A stretch of 6,756 bases of DNA, from the NCBI GenBank assembly GCA_009927705.1, contig RFMK01000137.1, positions 1-6,756 of the forward strand, given 5' to 3'. Under the pieces are notes generated by a model, which saw only the letters and a list, made by a program, of their open reading frames with translations, did no database searches and was not told the DNA's origin. Made by a program: the position numbers and the translations under genes. Positions 1 through 5,390 of the stretch are shown here, in pieces; the stretch's first letter is position 1, and every line of letters starts with the position of its first letter. The stretch comes from Actinomycetota bacterium. GTDB taxonomy: Bacteria > Actinomycetota > Actinomycetes > Nanopelagicales > Nanopelagicaceae.

Positions 1-12
1 GCCCTTTCGGGC
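1..12 (-). other. Perfect hairpin at the predicted 5' end of the leftward transcript
   Basis: The minus strand reads GCCCGAAAGGGC: a 4-bp G-C stem closed by a GAAA tetraloop, a very stable small RNA fold. It begins 9 nt after the -10 element and so would lie a few nucleotides from the 5' end of the RNA. From memory, mycobacterial rRNA leaders carry a similar GC hairpin at the same distance from the P1 -10 box. It is cut off by the window edge, so its full extent is unknown. Confidence 0.45.
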
Positions 13-21
13 AGAAGGAGA

Positions 22-50
22 AACCTAGGCCCCTTTGCTTCTAAGGTCAA
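22..50 (-). promoter_or_regulatory. Sigma70-type promoter directed off the left edge, possibly of an rRNA operon
   Basis: On the minus strand a -35 element TTGACC (50-45) is separated by exactly 17 nt from a -10 element TAGGTT (27-22). Transcription would start near position 15 and run leftward out of the window. TTGACC with a TAG-type -10 is the pattern of actinobacterial rRNA promoters, and A/T tracts lie upstream at about 90-116. The gene served is not in the window. The rRNA assignment rests on promoter form, the hairpin that follows, and the position after tyrS, and it is an inference. Confidence 0.55.
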
Positions 51-90
51 ATCGCCCTCGCGGGACCCTTTTTGGGGGCACACAAGCGCA

Positions 91-116
91 AAAAACCTTG
101 AAAAATAGGGGTTTTT
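91..116 (-). terminator. AT-rich inverted repeat, possible terminator of the arg-tyrS operon
   Basis: On the minus strand AAAAACC (116-110) is complementary to GGTTTTT (97-91), a 7-bp stem with a 12-nt loop. The 3' arm runs into a T-run (95-90), so it could act as a factor-independent terminator about 120 nt after the tyrS stop. Because it is flanked by A- and T-runs it could work in both directions. The stem has only two G-C pairs, which is weak, so termination is an inference from structure and from the position between tyrS and the next promoter. Confidence 0.35.
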
Positions 117-238
117 GGCCTCTTAGGGAAGTTCTTGCTCGGCTACTCGGCCTGGTGTTGAAGTCCGATTTCGTAGCGAGAAGCGAACAATAACGCTGAT
201 TTTGAGAGGGTGCAAATCCTTGGAATCGCGCCTGACGC
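117..238 (-). other. Intergenic stretch after tyrS with no recognised gene
   Basis: These 122 bases separate the tyrS stop from the possible terminator. I see no tRNA, no plausible coding frame and no strong promoter in either direction. The stretch contains only short, weak repeats, such as CTCGGC at 138-143 and again at 146-151, and AGCG/CGCT arms around 180-200. It is probably the 3' untranslated tail of the operon mRNA. Confidence 0.5.
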
Positions 239-1513
239 TTAAGAAACCACTTCCACGGCAGCTAAATCGCGTTTTCCTTTACGGAGGACGAAGAAACGTC
301 CATGAAGTAGATGATCCGTTGTGGGAACAAAATCTTCGCCAGAAATCTTTTCGTTGTTGATGTATGCGCCGCCTTCTTTTACAACGCGTCGCGCCGCTGA
401 TTTCGAATCAACCACCCCTGCAGATGTAATCAAGTCAACCCAGGTTGGAAATACCGCACCCTTAGTGATTGTTGTGCGAGGTAACTCCGATAGCGCTGAT
501 GTCAAAGTATCAATATCAAGATCACGGATCTCTGATTGGCCGAAGAGAGCTTTTGCAGCGTTCTCGACTTTGTTCGTTTGGGATTCGCCATGAATCAACG
601 TTGTGACTTCGCGAGCAAGGGCGCGGTGCGCATCGCGCGCGCCAGGGTTTGTCTTCAATGAATCAAAGAGGGCATCGAGCTCGTCATGAGATTTAAAAGA
701 AAATGAACGCAGAAGTCTCTCGACATCGCGATCATCAGAGTTCAAGAAGAATTGGAAGAACGCGTAAGGCGAGGTCATAGTGGGATCGAGCCAGATTGCT
801 CCCCCAGCAGTCTTGCCAAACTTTGTTCCGTCAGACTTTTCCATCAACGGAATCGTTAATGCATGAGCGGACTTGCCTTCAACTCTGCGGATCAAATCAA
901 CTCCCGCCACTATGTTGCCCCACTGATCGCTGCCACCAATTTGTAGCGCACAATCATTTCGGCGATTGAGTTCGAGAAAATCAAAAGCTTGCAGTACTTG
1001 ATAAGAGAATTCAGTGTAAGAGATTCCGCCTGCCTCTAAACGTGCAGAAACTGACTCTCGCGCCAACATTTGATTGACGCTGAAATGTTTTCCGATATCG
1101 CGTAAGAATTGCAGAGCTGAAACTGGCGCAGTCCAATCAAGATTATTGGCCATCGTCGCAGCGTTTGATCCGCTGAAATCTAGAAATCCTTCAAGTTGCT
1201 TGCGAATCTTGCCGACCCATTCTTCGACAATTTCCACATCATTGAGCGTACGTTCTGCATTTCTTCCGCTGGGGTCTCCCACCAATCCAGTCGCTCCCCC
1301 AACCAAAGCAATGGGTTTATGTCCAGCAAGTTGGAAACGACGCAATACGGTCAGCGCAACTAAATTTCCTATATGCATACTCGGAGCCGTGGGATCAACG
1401 CCAAGGTAAAGTGAACGAGAACCACTATCGAGATACTTCGCTAATTCGGCGATATCAGTAGTTTGCGCAATGGAATTTCGCCATTGCAAATCCTCAAGTA
1501 GCGCCGTGGTCAT
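239..1513 (-). CDS. tyrS: Tyrosyl-tRNA synthetase (TyrRS, bacterial type)
   Basis: This cytoplasmic class I aminoacyl-tRNA synthetase charges tRNA-Tyr with tyrosine. The 424 residues match bacterial TyrRS. The catalytic domain has LYLGVDPTAPSMHIGN (35-50), combining tyrosine-contacting Y36 and D40 with the HIGH-type motif HIGN. It also has Y171, Q175 and D178 in YQVLQAFD, GGSDQWGN at 193-200, and the KMSKS-type motif KFGKT at 231-235, typical of the KFGKS/T subgroup. An anticodon-binding helical region follows, then a C-terminal S4-like RNA-binding domain from about 357 to 419 (AARRVVKEGGAYINNEKI). The start overlaps the argH stop as ATGA and the upstream sequence is a poor ribosome-binding site, so translation probably depends on argH. 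The stop is TAA. It is the last gene of the operon. An essential gene placed here may need its own promoter inside argH, but I could not find a convincing one. Confidence 0.97.
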   Translation of the reverse strand: MTTALLEDLQWRNSIAQTTDIAELAKYLDSGSRSLYLGVDPTAPSMHIGNLVALTVLRRFQLAGHKPIALVGGATGLVGDPSGRNAERTLNDVEIVEEWVGKIRKQLEGFLDFSGSNAATMANNLDWTAPVSALQFLRDIGKHFSVNQMLARESVSARLEAGGISYTEFSYQVLQAFDFLELNRRNDCALQIGGSDQWGNIVAGVDLIRRVEGKSAHALTIPLMEKSDGTKFGKTAGGAIWLDPTMTSPYAFFQFFLNSDDRDVERLLRSFSFKSHDELDALFDSLKTNPGARDAHRALAREVTTLIHGESQTNKVENAAKALFGQSEIRDLDIDTLTSALSELPRTTITKGAVFPTWVDLITSAGVVDSKSAARRVVKEGGAYINNEKISGEDFVPTTDHLLHGRFFVLRKGKRDLAAVEVVS

Positions 1514-2952
1514 TGGCTCATCATGCCTGAAAAGCGGTTCCGCTCGTCGGCAATCCAGCTGGAATCTTCCTTGATTTGCTTATCTAGTTCGGTTATCTGT
1601 TTGCGAACGCTCGCTGGCGAAGTTCCATTGATGGAGGTTCTCGCACTGATAGCTCCCATCGCATCTAGGTACTTACGGACGTCGCCCGTAAGCTGCGGAT
1701 GAATCGAGGATAGATCAGAATCAGTGAGTTGGTGAAGTTCGATTCCTTTACCTTCACAAACTTTCACACATGCGCCAGCCGCCTCATGCGCTTGTGAAAA
1801 TGGGACTCCAGCCTTGACAAGAAAATCAGCAATCTCTGTTGCAAGGGAGAATCCGAGTGGAGCCGCTGCTTTCATCTTTGCGCGATCAAAGGTTGTGGTG
1901 GCGATCATTCCTGATACAGCCGGCAGCAATAGCAGAAGATTCTCAACCGAATCAAAAACAGGTTCCTTGTCCTCTTGCAGATCTCGGTTGTAGGCGAAAG
2001 CCAAACCCTTCATCGTTGTGAGTAATCCCGTGAGATTTCCGATAAATCGACCAGATTTTCCACGTGCAATTTCTGCTGCGTCAGGATTCTTCTTTTGTGG
2101 CATGATCGACGACCCAGTTGAAAACGCGTCATCGAGCTTTGCCCAACCGAATTCTGTAGAACTCCACAACGTCCATTCTTCGCCAATGCGCGAAATGTGA
2201 ACTCCGACCAGAGCAATAATGAAGAGCGCTTCGGCGGCAAAATCGCGATCCATGACTGCATCGATGCTGTTTGCGACAACCCCCGAGAAGCCCAAATTCT
2301 CTGCGGTTTTTTCTGGCTGTAATGGCAGTGAAGATCCTGAAAGTGCGCCAGCACCTAAAGGAGAGAAATTTGAACGCTTTAACCAATCTGCAATCCTTGA
2401 AACATCTCGAGCAACGGCATGTGCATGCTTCGCTAACTCATGCCCAAAGGAAACTGGTTGAGCATGTTGGAGGTGAGTGAAACCAGGCGCCACGTCATCA
2501 ACATAATTCGTTGCAAGTTCGGTAATTGCCTTTTCGAGAAGAATAAGTGATGAAGCTATGTCGATCATTTGGTCGATGAGATATAAGCGGAAATCTGTAG
2601 CAACTTGATCATTGCGTGATCGACCAGCGCGAATCGCTCCGCCAATGTCTCCGAGCTTCTCTTTCAATCCACGTTCAAGTGCAGAGTGAACATCTTCATC
2701 CGATTCGTTAGGTCCGAATGAGCCAGACTTAACTTCTTGTTGTAGCTCTTTTAGAGCCATACGAATCTTTGCGGCAACATCGCTTGGAATAATTTTTTGA
2801 GATTCCAGGACCTCAACATGCGCCAGAGAGCTACGAAGATCGTATGGCGCAAGGCGCCAATCAAAATGGACGCTTCTGGAAAGGGCGAACATTGATGCTT
2901 CAGGCGATGAGGAGAACCGTCCACCCCACAGATTGCTGGAGGATTGCGTCAT
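1510..2952 (-). CDS. argH: Argininosuccinate lyase
   Basis: ArgH splits argininosuccinate into arginine and fumarate, the last step of the pathway. It is a homotetramer of the fumarase/aspartase superfamily whose active sites are built from three subunits. The 480 residues fit the family. LWGGRF at 8-13 marks the usual N-terminus and supports this start. Conserved regions are GRSRNDQVATD (110-120), FTHLQHAQPVSFGH (158-171, with T159 and the general-acid/base H160) and the superfamily signature GSSIMPQKKNPD (280-291), whose S281/S282 pair includes the catalytic serine. YNRDLQEDKEPVFD at 321-334 is also typical. The start overlaps the argR stop as ATGA, where argG sits in many actinobacteria, and the stop overlaps the tyrS start as ATGA. 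The sequence before the start is only weakly purine-rich, so coupling to argR translation is likely. No disabling change is visible. Confidence 0.97.
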   Translation of the reverse strand: MTQSSSNLWGGRFSSSPEASMFALSRSVHFDWRLAPYDLRSSLAHVEVLESQKIIPSDVAAKIRMALKELQQEVKSGSFGPNESDEDVHSALERGLKEKLGDIGGAIRAGRSRNDQVATDFRLYLIDQMIDIASSLILLEKAITELATNYVDDVAPGFTHLQHAQPVSFGHELAKHAHAVARDVSRIADWLKRSNFSPLGAGALSGSSLPLQPEKTAENLGFSGVVANSIDAVMDRDFAAEALFIIALVGVHISRIGEEWTLWSSTEFGWAKLDDAFSTGSSIMPQKKNPDAAEIARGKSGRFIGNLTGLLTTMKGLAFAYNRDLQEDKEPVFDSVENLLLLLPAVSGMIATTTFDRAKMKAAAPLGFSLATEIADFLVKAGVPFSQAHEAAGACVKVCEGKGIELHQLTDSDLSSIHPQLTGDVRKYLDAMGAISARTSINGTSPASVRKQITELDKQIKEDSSWIADERNRFSGMMSQ

Positions 2953-3449
2953 TTACGTCTCGCTTTCTTTGGGCTTATGAAATCACGGAGATCACTTGCT
3001 AAGGCTTTTCCGCCGGTGGCGTTTCGAGAGATAACGAGCACTGTGTCATCACCAGCGATAGTTCCAATAACCGCTTTCATCTCGCCGCTCTGAGAAGCGC
3101 GATCAAGGGCGCTAGCAAGCAAATGCGCTCCACCTGGTGGTGTTTTCACGACAACCAGATTCCCACTTGCAGTGATGCTCAAGATGAGTTCATCAGATAC
3201 TCGGGCAGCGCGCGCTAACGGCTCAACCGAATTTTCAATCAATAGATAGCGCATTTCCCCTTTTTCATCTTTTCCACGAACCGCGCCAACATCTTCTAGA
3301 TCTCTGCTGGCGGTAGCTTGAGTTACATCAATACCTTCTTCAGCAAGTAAATCAACAAGATCGTTCTGCGAGTGAACTAACCCTTGATTAACGTAGGAAA
3401 CTACTAGCGCACGACGCGCATTGGAGGAAATTGCACTTCGCTTAGCCAT
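2949..3449 (-). CDS. argR: Arginine repressor ArgR
   Basis: ArgR is the hexameric, arginine-binding DNA-binding protein that represses arginine synthesis genes by binding ARG boxes. The chosen start (ATG at 3449-3447) gives 166 residues, the normal size. An N-terminal winged helix-turn-helix occupies roughly 5-75, with the recognition segment VTQATASRDLEDVGAV (42-57). The C-terminal domain (about 85-160) carries GTIAGDDT at 129-136, the conserved arginine-binding and trimer-contact motif. The frame stays open upstream to an ATG at 3548, but those 33 extra residues look nothing like ArgR and would overlap argD by 107 nt. A GAGGAG Shine-Dalgarno sequence 7 nt before the 3449 ATG supports the shorter form. 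The start is embedded in the last codons of argD and the TGA overlaps the argH ATG. Lying inside the operon, argR should be made along with its targets, so autoregulation is likely; no ARG box was recognised in the window. Confidence 0.96.
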   Translation of the reverse strand: MAKRSAISSNARRALVVSYVNQGLVHSQNDLVDLLAEEGIDVTQATASRDLEDVGAVRGKDEKGEMRYLLIENSVEPLARAARVSDELILSITASGNLVVVKTPPGGAHLLASALDRASQSGEMKAVIGTIAGDDTVLVISRNATGGKALASDLRDFISPKKARRK

Positions 3450-4647
3450 GGAAGATCTCCTCGCAGACTTCGTTAAAAGCAGCAACGAAGGCCATGATCT
3501 GTTTCTCGCTAATAATGAATGCTGGTGCAAGTCGAATAACGCTTTCATTGGCGGCGTTTACGAGGAAGCCAGCCTTCAATAAACCAGCAGCTACTTCTTT
3601 CGCTTTAGAATCCTTTATAACTACGCCGATTAAAAGTCCCCGGCCACGCACACTCACGACACCCGTTATAGGCGAAACGAGATTTCGAATCAGTGCACCT
3701 TTCACTAAATTGAGCGATCGGTAATTTCTGGCTTCGATCTCTTCAATAACGGTCAGGGCTGCCGCAGCAGCAATCGGATTACCGCCAAAGGTTGTGCCAT
3801 GACTGCCCGGAGTAAGAAGTGAGGCTGACTTTCCGAGCGCAATCATCGCGCCCAGCGGCAACCCTCCTCCCAAACCTTTTGCCACAGTAATCATGTCAGG
3901 GACTATTCCTTCATCTTCATAACCAAACCAACTTCCAGTTCGGCCCATTCCAGTTTGAACAGCATCAATTACTAGAAGAGTTCCGGTTGAATCACATATT
4001 TCGCGCGCTGCTTTCAAATAGCCGCTTGGCGGAACCACCACTCCAGCCTCACCCATGATTGGTTCCAAGATCACCATTGCAGTGCGGCGATTTACTGCGC
4101 GCTTCAACGCTTTCACGTCGCCATAAGGAACATGCTTTATTCCAGGCAATAGAGGTTTGAATGGATTCCTCTTCGCGGGTTGTCCAGTAAGCGAAAGCGC
4201 ACCCATGGTTCGACCGTGAAACGCGCCAGATGCGGCCACAATTCTCTTTCGTCCTGTCATGCGTGAAGCTTTGAGCGCGGCTTCATTGGCCTCTGCTCCA
4301 GAATTGCAGAAGAAGATTCGAGCGCTCGAATCTCCCGTCATCTCTTGTAACTTCTGCGCTAAGGCAAGTCCTTCGGGGTGAGCATAAAAATTACTGATGT
4401 GACTCAGCGATTTACTTTGAATGGATATCGCTTTGCTTACTTCTGGATGAGCATGTCCTAAGAGATTAGTTGCAATTCCACCTAATAGATCTAGGTACTT
4501 CTTTCCATCAGTGTCCCAAACCTCAATCCCTTTGCCACGAATGAGCGAGATGGTGGGAGTTCCATAATTCGCCTGCATCAGCGAGTCCCATGTTGCACCA
4601 ACGCTAACTTTTTTGACCCGCGCTTTACCTTTCACGCTCTTACCCAT
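3442..4647 (-). CDS. argD: Acetylornithine aminotransferase (class III, PLP-dependent)
   Basis: ArgD converts N-acetylglutamate semialdehyde and glutamate to N-acetylornithine and 2-oxoglutarate; in many bacteria it also acts on the succinyl-diaminopimelate substrate of lysine synthesis. The 401-residue protein matches the usual length, with a basic, probably disordered N-terminus (about 1-18) before QANYGTP. Motifs in order: SGAEANEAAL (116-125) for cofactor phosphate binding, GAFHGRT (141-147), D228 in VIDAVQTG (pyridine nitrogen partner), the Schiff-base lysine K257 in VAKGLGGGLPLG, and TTFGGNP (285-291). The residue after D228 is Ala (codon 3963-3961), whereas the family motif is normally DEVQTG. 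The first 16 nt overlap argB and a good Shine-Dalgarno sequence precedes the start. The TAA stop lies 8 nt inside argR, where argF is found in the common actinobacterial order. The function is firm, but substrate breadth cannot be read from sequence. Confidence 0.97.
   Translation of the reverse strand: MGKSVKGKARVKKVSVGATWDSLMQANYGTPTISLIRGKGIEVWDTDGKKYLDLLGGIATNLLGHAHPEVSKAISIQSKSLSHISNFYAHPEGLALAQKLQEMTGDSSARIFFCNSGAEANEAALKASRMTGRKRIVAASGAFHGRTMGALSLTGQPAKRNPFKPLLPGIKHVPYGDVKALKRAVNRRTAMVILEPIMGEAGVVVPPSGYLKAAREICDSTGTLLVIDAVQTGMGRTGSWFGYEDEGIVPDMITVAKGLGGGLPLGAMIALGKSASLLTPGSHGTTFGGNPIAAAAALTVIEEIEARNYRSLNLVKGALIRNLVSPITGVVSVRGRGLLIGVVIKDSKAKEVAAGLLKAGFLVNAANESVIRLAPAFIISEKQIMAFVAAFNEVCEEIFHG
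3457..3462 (-). promoter_or_regulatory. Shine-Dalgarno sequence of argR; decides its start
   Basis: The minus strand reads GAGGAG, formed by two adjacent Glu codons near the end of argD, 7 nt before the ATG at 3449-3447. It fixes the argR start at the ATG that gives a normal-length repressor instead of the in-frame ATG 33 codons further upstream. Confidence 0.75.
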
Positions 4648-5390
4648 GTGCCACCTCTTCCTTCGAGAGCGTCAATAAAAGCTGGTAATGAAGTTCCGTC
4701 AAAGATTCGAGAGGAGGCTGCACCTGACGAGATTGCGTTAATGGCAGCTTCTACTTTTGGGACCATCCCATCGGCAAAAGTAAGTTCCTTGAGTCGTGCA
4801 ACGGTGATTTCATCGATGATCGAATCTTTATCTGGCCACCGGGAGTAGATACCCGCTACGTCAGTCATAAAGAGCATTTGGGTTGCACGTAGCGCTCCCG
4901 CAATAGCCCCTGCTGCTATATCTGCATTCACATTGAGCGCTTGCCCCGTTTCATCATTAGCCACAGGTGATACGACGGGTAGATAACCCATGTCGAGCAG
5001 GTCATGAATAATTTTTGGATTCACTCTTTTCACAACGCCTACCAGCCCGAACTTCTCCTGATCTTTCAGAGCGACTTCCAGTAATCGTGAATCACTTCCT
5101 GTGATACCAACGGCCGGCAATCCAACTTCAATGAGGGAGCGAACGACCGAGCGGAGAACTGTTCCCGTTAAGACCATCTCCACAACATGCATGATTTCTG
5201 GTGTTGTGACACGAAATCCATTTACCGACTTCTTCTCAATTCCGCGTACATTTAACTCAGCATCAATGTGTGGTCCTCCGCCATGCACAATGACAAATTT
5301 CTCTCCAGCTTTGAAACGAGTCGCAATCTCGGTCATCCATTGATGTGCGTGCCCATCCATGGCATGACCACCGAATTTGATGACGATCAT
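4632..5390 (-). CDS. argB: Acetylglutamate kinase, short form lacking the N-terminal helix
   Basis: ArgB phosphorylates N-acetylglutamate with ATP, the second and often the controlled step of the pathway. It belongs to the amino-acid kinase fold. Visible motifs are K5 and G7-G8 in IKFGGHAM (phosphate binding), HGGGPHID at 36-43, NGFRVTTPE at 57-65 (R60 should bind substrate), NVNAD at 153-157, TDVAGIYSRWPDKDS at 176-190 and GMVPKVEAA with K212. At 252 residues it is some 40 shorter than the usual actinobacterial enzyme (M. tuberculosis about 294), although SRWPDKDS looks actinobacterial. What is missing is the N-terminal helix that arginine-inhibited hexameric enzymes use for hexamer formation and inhibitor binding. 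The short form is real: an in-frame TGA lies at 5433-5435 and none of the 14 codons between it and the ATG is ATG, GTG or TTG. It begins with an ATGA overlap on argJ and ends 16 nt inside argD. Arginine-insensitivity is an inference. Confidence 0.96.
   Translation of the reverse strand: MIVIKFGGHAMDGHAHQWMTEIATRFKAGEKFVIVHGGGPHIDAELNVRGIEKKSVNGFRVTTPEIMHVVEMVLTGTVLRSVVRSLIEVGLPAVGITGSDSRLLEVALKDQEKFGLVGVVKRVNPKIIHDLLDMGYLPVVSPVANDETGQALNVNADIAAGAIAGALRATQMLFMTDVAGIYSRWPDKDSIIDEITVARLKELTFADGMVPKVEAAINAISSGAASSRIFDGTSLPAFIDALEGRGGTWVRA
4651..4657 (-). promoter_or_regulatory. Shine-Dalgarno sequence of argD
   Basis: On the minus strand this reads GAGGTGG, a good match to the anti-Shine-Dalgarno end of 16S rRNA (GAGGTG). 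It lies 3 nt before the argD ATG and inside the 3' end of argB. It is one of only two clear ribosome-binding sites among the internal starts of the operon, and it supports the argD start at 4647. Confidence 0.7.

Noticed and set aside
55..64. CCC-GCGA-GGG mini-hairpin (minus strand) just upstream of the -35 box
   Set aside because: It has only a 3-bp stem and lies upstream of the predicted start, so it would not be in the leftward RNA.
98..126. Plus-strand promoter TTGAAA-17 nt-TCTTAG pointing towards tyrS antisense
   Set aside because: The -10 matches the consensus at only three of six positions, and no plus-strand gene follows.
138..151. Direct repeat CTCGGC with 8-nt period
   Set aside because: Six bases repeated once in a non-coding stretch is expected by chance and fits no known element.
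321..593. 90-residue plus-strand frame antisense to tyrS (a similar one lies at 1074-1409)
   Set aside because: Fully antisense to conserved TyrRS coding sequence, no family resemblance, and no promoter seen on that strand.
1514..1620. Internal promoter for tyrS in the 3' end of argH (TAGATA-like -10)
   Set aside because: No acceptable -35 hexamer was found 16-18 nt upstream, so there is no support beyond the need for one.
2010..2461. Several overlapping frames of 69-114 residues on both strands inside argH
   Set aside because: They lie wholly within the conserved argH frame, match no family I know, and look like out-of-frame shadows.
3450..3548. Longer argR reading frame starting at ATG 3548 (33 extra residues)
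   Set aside because: The extra residues do not resemble ArgR, would overlap argD by 107 nt, and a good GAGGAG site precedes the ATG at 3449.
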